Source of the DNA: Streptomyces camponoticapitis
Lineage (GTDB): Bacteria; Actinomycetota; Actinomycetes; Streptomycetales; Streptomycetaceae
Reading direction: 5' to 3'
DNA: 64,000 nt
Assembly (NCBI RefSeq): GCF_014646115.1
Contig: NZ_BMMV01000016.1
Location: 62,001 to 126,000, forward strand
In this document: one piece after another, positions 27,436-35,989 of the stretch
Layout: each line of letters opens with the position of its first letter
How positions within the stretch are numbered: the first letter of the stretch is position 1
Translations under genes and position numbers: made by a program
Notes under the pieces: model-generated
Database searches by the model: none
The model's input: only the letters and a program-made list of their open reading frames with translations
Told to the model about the DNA's origin: nothing

Positions 27436-27638
27436 ACACGTGGGAGCGCACCGCCGGGTCTCCAGGACGGGGCCATTGCTCATGTCATGAGATTAGCGAT
27501 CATTGCGGCCGGGAGGCGTGACGAACGGGGCCCGACCCGCGATCAGGGGCCGTGGGGGCGAGGAGTCAGGTGCCCTGGAGGCAAAGAGGGGGGATAGCCC
27601 CACTGACCGGGGGCCCATGCCTTCGTACCGTTGTCGCC

Positions 27639-28064
27639 ATGGAAGCCCGCGACCCTGAGCTCAAGAAAGAGCTCGACGCCACCCTTCAGGCCCGCCGAGA
27701 GCTGGGGCCCGAGTACGAGTCCGCGCTCATCGAGTCCTTCCTGGAGAAGCTCGATCAGCGCCTCGACCACACGACCGATCGCCGTGTCCGGCGTCAGCTC
27801 GCCGAACAGCAGATGGTCGTCGCCCGCGGCGCCCGCCCGCGCAGTACGGAGGAGTCTTTCGCCGAGCGGTACGGCTTCGGCATCATCTCGCTGGTGCTCG
27901 CCATCCCGCTGTCCGCGATCGCCGTCGTGCAGGCGGACTTCGCCGGGCTCTGCGTGGCCTGGCTCGGCATCGTCGGCGTGAACGTGGCTCATGTGTCCGG
28001 GGGGATGCCCTGGTCACGCCGGCGCACCGACCGGCCCAAGCAGTCCTCCGACTGGGAGGACTGA
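27639..28064 (+). CDS. Small membrane protein, hypothetical
   Basis: The 141-aa product has a charged helical N-terminal half (EARDPELKKELDATLQARRELGPEYESALIESFLEKLDQRLD) and a C-terminal hydrophobic hairpin (GIISLVLAIPLSAIAVVQADFAGLCVAWLGIVGVNVAHV). This resembles small actinobacterial integral membrane proteins of unknown function. No ribosome-binding site precedes the ATG, so leaderless translation is possible. A strong terminator follows directly. Confidence 0.75.
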   Translation: MEARDPELKKELDATLQARRELGPEYESALIESFLEKLDQRLDHTTDRRVRRQLAEQQMVVARGARPRSTEESFAERYGFGIISLVLAIPLSAIAVVQADFAGLCVAWLGIVGVNVAHVSGGMPWSRRRTDRPKQSSDWED

Positions 28065-28077
28065 CCCCGCGACAGCG

Positions 28078-28109
28078 GGACGGCCGGTCCGCGGGCGGAC
28101 CGGCCGTCC
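28078..28109 (+). terminator. Terminator of the small membrane protein gene
   Basis: A perfect 15-bp stem, GGACGGCCGGTCCGC with its complement, has a 2-nt loop and begins 14 nt after the stop codon. It is a very stable GC-rich hairpin of the type common in Streptomyces. Confidence 0.85.
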
Positions 28110-28407
28110 TGTGACGTCGTGGAACGTCGCGGAACGTCGCGGGAGAGAGATGTGGCGGGGACCGCCGCACCCCCGTTTCCGGAGGGCGGGACGACGGCGG
28201 TCCCCGCGAGGGTCCCGGGCCGGGTCAGTACCGGCACCGCTTCCCGGTGGCGTCCATGGGTCCGGGAGCCGCTCCGGAGATCACTGACGCCGACGAGAAC
28301 TACTGTGGCCGAGCCGTGTTAAGCGCGTACTGCGCGTAGATGTCACGCCGGTACCACTTTCACGAAGCCGCCCGCGGGGGCCCGACCGGGCACCCGTCGC
28401 GGGGGTC

Positions 28408-28428
28408 GCGGGCCCGTTCGGGGCCCGC
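28408..28428 (-). terminator. Terminator of cystathionine beta-synthase
   Basis: An 8-bp stem (GCGGGCCC / GGGCCCGC) with loop GTTCG lies 12 nt past the stop codon of the minus-strand gene. There is no U tract, as is usual in high-GC actinomycetes. Confidence 0.65.
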
Positions 28429-28439
28429 TCGGGCACCGC

Positions 28440-29837
28440 CTACTTGGCGTCCTTCGCGAGGAACGCGAGCAGGTCCTGCCGGCTCACCACACCCGTCGGC
28501 TTCCCCTCCACCAGCACGATCGCCGCGGCGGCGGCGTTGGCACCGCTCAGCGCGGTCATCAGGTCCGCCACCGGCTCGCCCGAGCCGACCTGCGGCAGCG
28601 GGCCCGACATGTGCTTGTCCAGGGGATCTCCGAGCGACGCGCGCCGGGCGAAGAGCGCGTCGAGCAGGTCGCGCTCCACGACGGAGCCGATGACCTCGGC
28701 CGCCATCACGTCCGGGTGACCGGCGCCGGGCTTCACGATCGGCATCTGCGAGACGCCGTACTCGCGCAGGACCTCGATCGCCTCACCGACCGTCTCCTCG
28801 GGGTGCATGTGGACGAGCGAGGGAAGGAGACTGCCCTCCTTGTACCGCAGGACGTCACCGACGCGCGGGGCGTCCCCGGCCTGCTCCAGGAAGCCGTAGT
28901 CGTTCATCCACTCGTCGTTGAAGATCTTGCTGAGGTAGCCCCGGCCGCTGTCGGGGAGCAGGACGACCACCACGTCATCCGGGCCGAGCCCCTCGGCGAC
29001 CCGCAGCGCCGCCACGACAGCCATGCCGCAGGAGCCGCCGACCAGCAGACCCTCCTCCTTGGCGAGGCGTCGCGTCATCTGGAAGGAGTCCTTGTCGGAC
29101 ACGGCCACGATCTCGTCCGTGACGGTCGGGTCGTACGCGCTCGGCCAGAAGTCCTCGCCGACGCCCTCGACCAGATACGGGCGGCCCGAGCCGCCCGAGT
29201 AGACGGAGCCTTCGGGGTCGGCGCCGACGATCTTGACGCGTCCCTCGCTGACCTCCTTCAGATACCGGCCGGTGCCGCTGATCGTGCCGCCCGTGCCGAT
29301 GCCGGTGACGAAGTGGGTGATCCGCCCGTCCGTCTGCTCCCACAGCTCGGGACCGGTGGTCTCGTAGTGCGAGCGCGGGTTGTTCGGATTGCTGTACTGG
29401 TCCGGCTTCCAGGCACCCGGCGTCTCGCGCACCAGCCGGTCGGAGACGTTGTAGTACGAGTCGGGGTGCTCGGGGTCGACCGCCGTGGGGCAGACGACGA
29501 CATCCGCGCCGTACGCCCGCAGCACATTGATCTTGTCCGTGGAGACTTTGTCGGGGCAGACAAAAATGCAGTGGTAGCCCTTCTGCTGGGCCACGATCGC
29601 CAGCCCGACGCCGGTGTTGCCGCTCGTCGGTTCGACGATGGCGCCGCCGGGCCGGAGTTCGCCGCTCTCCTCCGCGGCCTCGATCATGCGCAGGGCGATC
29701 CGGTCCTTCACCGAACCGCCCGGATTGAAGTATTCGACCTTGGCAAGAACTGTCGCCTGAATGCCCGAGGTCACATTGCCCAGCTTCAGCAGCGGGGTAT
29801 TGCCAACCAGACTGATCATCGAGTCGTGGAATTGCAC
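28440..29837 (-). CDS. cbs: Cystathionine beta-synthase
   Basis: A 465-aa PLP enzyme that condenses serine and homocysteine (or acts as an O-acetylserine-type synthase). The catalytic core starts MISLVGNTPLLKL and has the PLP lysine in NPGGSVKDR, the substrate loop EPTSGNTGVGLA, and the phosphate-binding GIGTGGTISGTGRYL. The C-terminal 130 residues form two CBS domains (around MHPEETVGEAIEVLREYGVSQMPIV and MSGPLPQVGSGEPVADLM), as in full-length CBS enzymes; these bind adenosyl ligands. The GTG at 29837 follows GGAGA; the longer frame would add 27 non-conserved residues. Confidence 0.93.
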   Translation of the reverse strand: MQFHDSMISLVGNTPLLKLGNVTSGIQATVLAKVEYFNPGGSVKDRIALRMIEAAEESGELRPGGAIVEPTSGNTGVGLAIVAQQKGYHCIFVCPDKVSTDKINVLRAYGADVVVCPTAVDPEHPDSYYNVSDRLVRETPGAWKPDQYSNPNNPRSHYETTGPELWEQTDGRITHFVTGIGTGGTISGTGRYLKEVSEGRVKIVGADPEGSVYSGGSGRPYLVEGVGEDFWPSAYDPTVTDEIVAVSDKDSFQMTRRLAKEEGLLVGGSCGMAVVAALRVAEGLGPDDVVVVLLPDSGRGYLSKIFNDEWMNDYGFLEQAGDAPRVGDVLRYKEGSLLPSLVHMHPEETVGEAIEVLREYGVSQMPIVKPGAGHPDVMAAEVIGSVVERDLLDALFARRASLGDPLDKHMSGPLPQVGSGEPVADLMTALSGANAAAAAIVLVEGKPTGVVSRQDLLAFLAKDAK

Positions 29838-29993
29838 CGTTGTCTCCGGGGTCTCCGTGATGGTCCGGCCAGCGTATGCGCAGGCGTAAGAGATTGGGCC
29901 ACGGCCGTTACGGGGCAATTACCTCTTGCTGGTCTTATTGCTGTGTATGAACAGCTACAGGGTGTGAATGGCTACAGGGAGGTGACCCCGACT

Positions 29994-31022
29994 GTGTCAA
30001 GAGCGAGAGTGGCACGGCGGATCGCGGCGGGCGCCGCCTTCGGCGGTGGGAGCGTCGGTCTGATCGGTGCGGCCGGAGTGGGGCTCGTCCTGGCCGAGGT
30101 CCAGCTGGCGAAGCGGTCCGTCGGCGGCGGGAGGGCGCCGATCCCGCCCCGGGGCAACGGGTGGTACGGGCTGGCGTACGGACACACCGACCCCCTGCGG
30201 ATGGGCATCCTCGGCGACTCCACGGCGGCGGGGCAGGGCGTGCGGCGGGCGGGCCAGACTCCGGGGGCGCTTCTCGCCTCGGGCCTGGCGGCGGTGGCGG
30301 AGCGCCCGGTGGACCTGCGGAACGTGGCGCTGCCGGGCGCCCAGTCGGACGATCTGGAACGGCAGGTGACGCAGCTGCTCTCGGACGCGTTCCCGGCCCC
30401 GGACGTCTGCGTGATCATAATCGGCGCGAACGATGTCACCCATCGGATGTCGGCGACCGCCTCGGTCCGCTATCTCGCGGCGGCGGTACGGCGGCTGCGG
30501 ACGGCGGGCTCGGAGGTCGTCGTCGGCACGTGTCCCGACCTGGGGACGATCGAGCCGGTGTACCAGCCGCTGCGGTGGCTGGCCCGCCGGGTGAGCAGGC
30601 AGCTGGCGGCGGCCCAGACGATCGTGGCGGTCGAACAGGGCAGCCGTACGGTCTCGCTCGGCGACCTCCTGGGGCCGGAGTTCGAGGCGAACCCCCGCGA
30701 GATGTTCGGCGCCGACAACTACCACCCGTCGGCGGAGGGGTACGCGACGGCGGCGATGGCCGTCCTGCCGACGCTCTGCGCCGTGCTGGGCCTGTGGCCG
30801 GAGACGGACCATCTGGACTCGGCGCGCGACGAGGACATGCTGACGGTGGCGAAGGCGGCGTCGGCGGCCGCGGCGGAGGCGGGCACGGAGGTCACGGGGG
30901 CACGCGCGCCCTGGGCCCTGCTCAAGCACCGCAGGCGGCGGCGTCTGCCGGAGGCGGAGCCGACCCAGACGGAACCGGCCGCGCCCCCGCCGCCCTCGAA
31001 GGAAGGGGCCCACCGCATCTGA
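29994..31022 (+). CDS. SGNH/GDSL-family hydrolase, membrane-anchored
   Basis: The 342-aa product opens with RARVARRIAAGAAFGGGSVGLIGAAGVGLVLAEV, a signal anchor. The catalytic blocks of SGNH esterases follow: block I GILGDSTAAGQG (Ser), block II with a conserved Gly (NVALPGAQSDD), block III GANDVTH (Asn), and block V DNYHPSAEGY (Asp/His). The tail is Pro/Ala-rich. The GTG at 29994 lies 10 nt after GGGAGG. It is divergent from cystathionine beta-synthase. It may act on acyl or acetyl esters of envelope polymers; the substrate is unknown. Confidence 0.88.
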   Translation: MSRARVARRIAAGAAFGGGSVGLIGAAGVGLVLAEVQLAKRSVGGGRAPIPPRGNGWYGLAYGHTDPLRMGILGDSTAAGQGVRRAGQTPGALLASGLAAVAERPVDLRNVALPGAQSDDLERQVTQLLSDAFPAPDVCVIIIGANDVTHRMSATASVRYLAAAVRRLRTAGSEVVVGTCPDLGTIEPVYQPLRWLARRVSRQLAAAQTIVAVEQGSRTVSLGDLLGPEFEANPREMFGADNYHPSAEGYATAAMAVLPTLCAVLGLWPETDHLDSARDEDMLTVAKAASAAAAEAGTEVTGARAPWALLKHRRRRRLPEAEPTQTEPAAPPPPSKEGAHRI

Positions 31023-31209
31023 CCGTGCGCGCCGGGCGCCGACCGCGAGGTGCCCGGCCGGCGGACCGGCCCCGGGTCCGCGCCCGGCGGGGGGCGAAAA
31101 TCGGACTGCGGCCCTCGTCACACGACGGGCCGGGTGACCCCGCGCCGTACGTGCGGGTAACTTCACAAGACGGCACTCCCGCCGTACCGCACCCGCCACT
31201 GGAGCCGTG

Positions 31210-32427
31210 ATGCCCGAAGCCGTGATCGTCTCTGCCGCCCGCTCCCCCATCGGCCGGGCCTTCAAGGGCTCCCTGAAGGAGCTGCGGCCCGACAACCTGA
31301 CCGCGACCATCATTCAGGCCGCGCTCGCCAAGGTCCCCGAGCTCGACCCGCACGACATCGACGACCTGATGCTCGGCTGTGGTCTCCCCGGCGGCGAGCA
31401 GGGCCACAACCTGGGCCGGATCGTCGCCGTACAGATGGGGATGGACCATCTGCCCGGCTGCACCATCACCCGCTACTGCTCGTCCTCGCTCCAGACCTCC
31501 CGCATGGCGCTGCACGCCATCAAGGCGGGCGAGGGCGACGTCTTCATCTCGGCCGGTGTCGAGATGGTGTCCCGCTCGGTCAACGGCTCCAGCGACGGCG
31601 CGCCCGCCCACAACCCCCTCTTCGCCGAGGCCGAGGCCCGTACCGCCGCCGTCGCGGCCTCCGAAGGCGTGGGCTGGCACGACCCGCGCGAGGACGGTCT
31701 GCTCCCCGACGCGTACATCGCGATGGGCCAGACCGCCGAGAATCTGGCCCGGATCAAGGGCATCACGCGCCTGGAGATGGACGAGTTCGGCGTGCGGTCG
31801 CAGAATCTCGCCGAGGAAGCCATCAAGAACGGCTTCTGGGAGCGCGAGATCACCCCCGTCACGACCCCCGACGGCACGGTGGTCGCCAAGGACGACGGCC
31901 CCCGCGCCGGCATCACCCTGGAGGGCACCCAGGGCCTCAAGCCCGTCTTCCGCCCGGACGGACTGGTCACGGCCGGCAACTGCTGCCCACTCAACGACGG
32001 CGCGGCGGCGCTCGTGATCATGTCGGACACCAAGGCGCGCGAGCTGGGGCTGACCCCGCTGGCCCGGATCGTCTCCACCGGCGTCTCCGCCCTCTCGCCG
32101 GAGATCATGGGGTACGGCCCGGTCGAGGCCAGCAAGCAGGCGCTGGGCCGCGCGGGCCTGGGCATCGGTGACATCGACCTGGTGGAGATCAACGAGGCGT
32201 TCGCGGCTCAGGTCATCCCCTCCTACCAGGGCCTGGGTGTCGACCTCGACAAGCTGAACGTGAACGGCGGCGCCATCGCCGTCGGCCACCCCTTCGGTAT
32301 GACGGGTGCGAGGATCACGGGCACGCTCATCAACGGGCTCCAGTTCCACGACAAGCAGTTCGGCCTGGAGACCATGTGCGTCGGCGGTGGCCAGGGCATG
32401 GCGATGGTCATCGAGCGGCTGAGCTGA
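31210..32427 (+). CDS. Thiolase, acetyl-CoA C-acyltransferase
   Basis: This 405-aa thiolase has the acylated Cys90 in TRYCSSSLQTS, the active-site His in NVNGGAIAVGHPFGMTGAR, and the second Cys in CVGGGQGMAM. It opens EAVIVSAARSPIGRAFKG, typical of degradative FadA-type enzymes, and probably works in beta-oxidation. The ATG at 31210 has GGAG five nt upstream. Its last codons (ERLS-stop) lie within a 68-bp segment that is repeated downstream. Confidence 0.92.
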   Translation: MPEAVIVSAARSPIGRAFKGSLKELRPDNLTATIIQAALAKVPELDPHDIDDLMLGCGLPGGEQGHNLGRIVAVQMGMDHLPGCTITRYCSSSLQTSRMALHAIKAGEGDVFISAGVEMVSRSVNGSSDGAPAHNPLFAEAEARTAAVAASEGVGWHDPREDGLLPDAYIAMGQTAENLARIKGITRLEMDEFGVRSQNLAEEAIKNGFWEREITPVTTPDGTVVAKDDGPRAGITLEGTQGLKPVFRPDGLVTAGNCCPLNDGAAALVIMSDTKARELGLTPLARIVSTGVSALSPEIMGYGPVEASKQALGRAGLGIGDIDLVEINEAFAAQVIPSYQGLGVDLDKLNVNGGAIAVGHPFGMTGARITGTLINGLQFHDKQFGLETMCVGGGQGMAMVIERLS

Positions 32428-32479
32428 GCCGGAGCGGAGGGTAGGGGCGGCCCGAGGTACGAGGGCCGCACCTGCCCGC
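32412..32479. repeat. 68-bp direct repeat, copy 1 (end of the thiolase gene)
   Basis: Copy 1 covers the last codons of the thiolase gene and 52 nt after it. It is identical base for base to 32512-32579, exactly 100 bp away. Each copy contains a hairpin, GCGGCCC-n9-GGGCCGC (32447-32469 here), that probably works as a terminator. A third partial copy (about 17-21 nt) lies at 32583-32603. Confidence 0.95.
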
Positions 32480-32815
32480 AGCGGTGGCGAAGCGAACGCG
32501 ACCAAAGAGACCGAGCGGCTGAGCTGAGCCGGAGCGGAGGGTAGGGGCGGCCCGAGGTACGAGGGCCGCACCTGCCCGCGCGGAGACCGAGCGGCTGAGC
32601 TGAACCCGGTCGAGCTCCAGTCGTGACTCAATCTCCCCCAGGATGTGACCTACCTGCTGGGGGAGACCCATTTACGCTGGTCGCGGCGGTAATGGGGCTG
32701 ATCGTAAGGTCGAAAGACCTGTCCAATTCATGACGTAATGCACTGCCGACGTGCGCGCCCCCACGACAAGCTGATGTAGGAAGTCGGGGGACCATTGAAG
32801 ACCGGGAGTAAGTCA
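32480..32815. other. Remaining intergenic region between the thiolase and the next gene
   Basis: Besides repeat copy 2 and the partial third copy, it contains a 10-bp stem TCTCCCCCAG / CTGGGGGAGA (32632-32641 and 32657-32666) and a small hairpin AGGTC-gaaa-GACCT near 32707-32720. The 3' part is less GC-rich and should hold the promoter of the gene that starts at 32816. No further gene is supported. Confidence 0.5.
32512..32579. repeat. 68-bp direct repeat, copy 2
   Basis: This is a perfect second copy of 32412-32479, including the codons for ERLS-stop and the hairpin (32547-32569), so the transcript passes two identical stem-loops. The 32 nt between the copies (32480-32511) are not repeated. 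The sharp edges suggest a recent duplication. Confidence 0.95.
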
Positions 32816-33907
32816 GTGAGCGCCATGTCTATTGCCCTGCTGCTCACCACGGCCGCCGCCACGGCCGTGGGCGTCGCCGCCCTGCACGCCGCACACGGGC
32901 TGCGGCGAGAGGTCTCCGCCCTGCGCGGCGAACTGTCCCTGGCCAACCAGGGCGGCCGCGCCGCCGTACCGCAGGCACGCTCCGGCGAACCGGCACCCGC
33001 CGCCGCGTCCACCGAGGACATACGGCTCGCGGTGGCAGAGGCCCTGGCCGAGGAGCGCGAGCGGGAGCTGGCCGAGGCGCGTGCCTTCTGGGCCGCGCAG
33101 GAGGCCCGCGACGCGAGCGACGCGCCGTCGCTGCTGGGCGGCCTCACCGGCCCCGGCCCCGACGACGGACCGTTCTACGTGCCGCGCCAGGCCGACTTCG
33201 TGGGTCTGGAGGCGCTGGACCTGGACGCCCTCGACCGTGCCGACCGCGCCCGCCGAGCCGCCGACGACGACTACGACGACCTCGCGGAGCTGGCGGAACT
33301 CGCCGAGCTGCGCGAGCGCGCCGACCTGGGCGACAACGCCGACGCCGCGGAGCTCGGCGAGTACGACGACCTGGAGGACCTCGGGGAGTACGGGAACTTC
33401 GACGGGCTGCCCGAGCTGAGCGAGGTGAGTGAGGTCAGCGAGGTCGGTGAATTCGCCGAGGACTCGCCGGAGCTGGCCGCCGCCCGCCGCAGGCACCCCT
33501 CGCACCCGGACTTCGTGCCGGTCCGCACGCCGGTCGTCACCGACCACGAACGCACGGTCGCGCGGCTGGAGGAGCTGGCCGACGCCCGTACCGCGCTGGC
33601 CGACGTCCGCCCCGGCCCGCTGGGCACGCTCGACGTGTACGTCTTCACGGACGGTACGACGCTCTGCATGACCCCGGGCCACCGCGAGACCGCGGAGCGC
33701 CTCGCGGGAGCGCTGCGCGACGGCGGTACGCCGTTCCTGCTGGGCGGCTCGGGCATCTCGGGGGCGTACGCCCTCACGTTCTCGTGCGGCGTGCCCGCCG
33801 GCGCGTGCGACGGCACGGGCGCGGAGAACACCGGTACGGAGGACGAGGACGTCCCCGCCGACGACCACATCTACATCCTCGCCGACCGGGTCATAGCTTC
33901 GCTCTAG
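32816..33907 (+). CDS. Secreted or membrane-anchored acidic coiled-coil protein, hypothetical
   Basis: The GTG at 32816 follows GGGAG at 7 nt and gives 363 aa; a TTG at 32795 is also in frame. An N-terminal hydrophobic segment (SIALLLTTAAATAVGVAALHAAHGL) leads to a helical stretch rich in Glu/Ala/Arg (residues about 70-105). A very acidic middle follows, with repeated DDLAELAELAELRER and SEVSEVSEVGE elements. The last 100 residues look globular (LDVYVFTDGTTLCMTPGHRETAERLAGAL). No family is recognised. Its end overlaps the convergent gene by 17 nt. Confidence 0.75.
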   Translation: MSAMSIALLLTTAAATAVGVAALHAAHGLRREVSALRGELSLANQGGRAAVPQARSGEPAPAAASTEDIRLAVAEALAEERERELAEARAFWAAQEARDASDAPSLLGGLTGPGPDDGPFYVPRQADFVGLEALDLDALDRADRARRAADDDYDDLAELAELAELRERADLGDNADAAELGEYDDLEDLGEYGNFDGLPELSEVSEVSEVGEFAEDSPELAAARRRHPSHPDFVPVRTPVVTDHERTVARLEELADARTALADVRPGPLGTLDVYVFTDGTTLCMTPGHRETAERLAGALRDGGTPFLLGGSGISGAYALTFSCGVPAGACDGTGAENTGTEDEDVPADDHIYILADRVIASL

Positions 33908-34235
33908 CCACCGCCCGCTCGACAGCCCGCACGGCCTCGTCCAGTTCCGGAACGGACGGGGCCGTTCTCAATGCCTCGGCCAAGTCACCCGCCGCGACGG
34001 TGAGTTGATCGGCGACAACGAAGACGCCGGCGTCCGGCATGATTCTCGGCGGCTCGTCCGGGCCGCCGTCCGGGCCGCGCTCCGAGTCCTCGATGCGCTG
34101 GGCACGTACGGACAATTCCCTGGCCAGAGCGAGCCCTTCGGCGGCGGCACCGCGCTGCAACCTGCTCTGCGGGGCCGCCCGCAGCCGGTCGGCGAATCGG
34201 TCCACGGCGGCTGTCAGACGCGTCGTATCAAGCAC
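33891..34235 (-). CDS. Hypothetical helical protein
   Basis: This 114-aa protein starts at a GTG at 34235. It is predicted to be almost entirely helical (TAAVDRFADRLRAAPQSRLQRGAAAEGLALARELSVRAQRIED, then PELDEAVRAVERAVARAKL), with a short acidic, Pro-rich turn in the middle. Coding GC skew and the position between convergent and divergent neighbours support a real gene. No function can be given. Confidence 0.65.
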   Translation of the reverse strand: MLDTTRLTAAVDRFADRLRAAPQSRLQRGAAAEGLALARELSVRAQRIEDSERGPDGGPDEPPRIMPDAGVFVVADQLTVAAGDLAEALRTAPSVPELDEAVRAVERAVARAKL

Positions 34236-34337
34236 GCCGCGACCCTACGCGCCTCCCCCGAACTGTTGCCAACGGGCGAACGCTCAGGCACGGTGACGTG
34301 AAGGACCAGTACGCGCGAGCTGCCCTCGGAGGCGCCG

Positions 34338-34568
34338 ATGTCCCTTGTTTTCTCCGAAGAGACCCACCGCAACCTGCTGTCCCGTATCCCACAGTGCACC
34401 GGCCGCGAGATCTCCGACTGGCTCCGCGCCGTCGACGAAGGTCCCGCCCTCGTCCGCTTCGACGAGAAGGTCGCCTGGCTCCGCGGCGAGCACGACCTCG
34501 CGTACGGGCACGCCAAGGCGATCATCCACGAGCACGACCTGAGGCGGGCCGCCCGCCGTCTGGGCTGA
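34338..34568 (+). CDS. DUF4287 domain protein
   Basis: The 76-aa protein fits DUF4287: TGREISDWLRAVDEGPALVRFDEKVAWLRGEHDLAYGHAKAIIHEHDLRRA is nearly the whole domain. Family members are small, often free-standing proteins of unknown function. The ATG follows GGAGG at 8 nt. A very strong terminator lies 34 nt downstream. Confidence 0.85.
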   Translation: MSLVFSEETHRNLLSRIPQCTGREISDWLRAVDEGPALVRFDEKVAWLRGEHDLAYGHAKAIIHEHDLRRAARRLG

Positions 34569-34601
34569 CCACACCGGCCGCCACCTACGACGACCACCGA
34601 T

Positions 34602-34643
34602 GACGAAGGGGTCCACGGGCTGTCGCCCGTGGACCCCTTCGTC
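34602..34643. terminator. Bidirectional terminator, 19-bp perfect stem
   Basis: GACGAAGGGGTCCACGGGC pairs with its exact complement across a TGTC loop. It lies between the convergent DUF4287 gene and the Bax inhibitor family gene and can serve both. Confidence 0.92.
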
Positions 34644-34662
34644 GTGCGAGCCGTTACGCGCC

Positions 34663-35544
34663 CTAGTCGTTGCCGCTCAGGATCGAGAAGAGCCGCAGCA
34701 TCTCCAGGTAGATCCAGACGAGCGTCATGGTGAGGCCGAAGGCCGCCATCCAGGACTCCTCGCGCGGCGCGCCGTACGTGACGCCGTCCTCGACCTGCTT
34801 GAAGTCGAGCGCCAGGAAGCACGCGCCGAGGATGATGCCGATCACACCGAAGAGGATGCCGAGGCCGCCGCTGCGGAAGCCGAGGCCGTCACCGCCGCCG
34901 AAGACGCTGAACAGCAGGTTGGCGACCATGAGGAGCACGAAGCCCATCGCGGCGGCCATCACGAAGCCGTAGAAGCGGCGCGTGACGCGGATCCAGCGCA
35001 TCTTGTACGCGAACAGCACACCGGCGAAGACCGCCATCGTGCCCATCACGGCCTGGACGACCACGCCCGGCGAGAGGTACGTGCTCGCCGCGCTGCTGAT
35101 CACGCCGAGGAAGACGCCCTCGAACGCGGCGTAGCCCAGGATCAGCGCCGGGACCGGCGTGCGCTTGAACGACTGGACCAGCGCGAGGACCAGGGCCACG
35201 AGGGCCGCGCCGATGGCGATGCCGTACGACTTGCCGAGGTTGCTCTCGTCGACCGGGAGCAGGACCCAGGCCAGGACAGCCGTGAGGACGACCGTACCGA
35301 GCGTGGACGCGGTGCGCGTCACCACGTCGTCGATCGTCATGACCCCGGCGCGGGCGGGCGCCTGGGGGCCGCCGTACTGACCGTCCGTCTGCGGGGCGTA
35401 AGGGTTGGCCGCGTACGGATTGGTCGCGTACGGGTTCTGCGTGCCTACGGCGGGGCCCCCGGCCTGCGGCGCCGCGTTGAAGCCCGCTTGGCCGTTGTCG
35501 CGACTGAAGCCCCGTCGCGAGAAGACCGGGTTGCTGCTCCTCAT
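34663..35544 (-). CDS. Bax inhibitor-1/YccA family membrane protein
   Basis: This 293-aa protein has a cytoplasmic Pro/Tyr/Asn-rich N-terminus with repeated NPYA(T/A) units (residues about 35-60). Seven hydrophobic spans follow, and it ends WIYLEMLRLFSIL, the UPF0005/BI-1 signature. FKRTPVPALILGYAAFEGVFLG and ALDFKQVEDG are also typical. Related proteins are pH-sensitive calcium leak channels. The ATG at 35544 follows GGAGG. Confidence 0.9.
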   Translation of the reverse strand: MRSSNPVFSRRGFSRDNGQAGFNAAPQAGGPAVGTQNPYATNPYAANPYAPQTDGQYGGPQAPARAGVMTIDDVVTRTASTLGTVVLTAVLAWVLLPVDESNLGKSYGIAIGAALVALVLALVQSFKRTPVPALILGYAAFEGVFLGVISSAASTYLSPGVVVQAVMGTMAVFAGVLFAYKMRWIRVTRRFYGFVMAAAMGFVLLMVANLLFSVFGGGDGLGFRSGGLGILFGVIGIILGACFLALDFKQVEDGVTYGAPREESWMAAFGLTMTLVWIYLEMLRLFSILSGND

Positions 35545-35989
35545 CTCACTCCTCCATGGCGGCCACCCTGCGCGGCCTTGGCACAAGAGTAATGCGGGAG
35601 CAAAAGGAACACCCTAGTGCCCTGGGAGGATCTTTCCTCGATCGTGACGCGACGGGTTCCGGCCCCGGGCCGCCAGGGCTGCCCGGGGCACCGCCCGGTG
35701 GCGGTTCCGCGACCCTCCGGGACCCTCGCGACGGCCCCGCGGTACTCCTTCGGCGGCGGGGCGCCGGAGGTCTCGAATCAACTGTTTGACGCGCACTCGA
35801 CAACGTGATCATGGGGCTTGAGCTGGGGATTCACCGCGTTTTTCAGCTGACTATTCGTCAAGAGTGCTCTTTCTGCGAAGAGTTGGTCGCAGATGGCAAC
35901 CTGCAGGCACGTTTCAGCAGTATTGTGCCCCAGAGGCAAAAAGTTGGGGGTGAATCGATCTTCGCAGGTCAGCACGCGTTCAGAGAGTG
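35545..35989. other. Intergenic region 3' of bldA, with a low-GC segment
   Basis: Of these 445 nt, the part from about 35770 to 35989 is clearly less GC-rich than its surroundings (near half, by eye). It contains interleaved inverted repeats: GATTCACC (35828-35835) with GGTGAATC (35949-35956), and CTGCGAAGA (35873-35881) with TCTTCGCAG (35959-35967). This order could form a pseudoknot. Short frames here have un-Streptomyces-like codon use and no ribosome-binding site, so no gene is called. Confidence 0.45.

Larger units (their letters stand above)
28065..28439. other. Intergenic region rich in hairpins
   Basis: This 375-nt convergent gap holds the terminator of the small membrane gene (28078-28109) and that of cystathionine beta-synthase (28408-28428). 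A third inverted repeat has 13-bp arms (GCGGGGACCGCCG, 28155-28167 and 28195-28207) around a 27-nt loop. A direct repeat GAACGTCGCG occurs twice near 28121-28141. No gene is supported. Confidence 0.6.

Noticed and set aside
28611..29993. Long plus-strand open frame running into the SGNH hydrolase gene
   Set aside because: It is antisense to cystathionine beta-synthase, has no ribosome-binding site and no domain; the hydrolase starts at 29994.
34600..35592. Plus-strand frame of 330 codons opposite the Bax inhibitor family gene
   Set aside because: It is highly charged antisense sequence that starts inside a perfect terminator hairpin.
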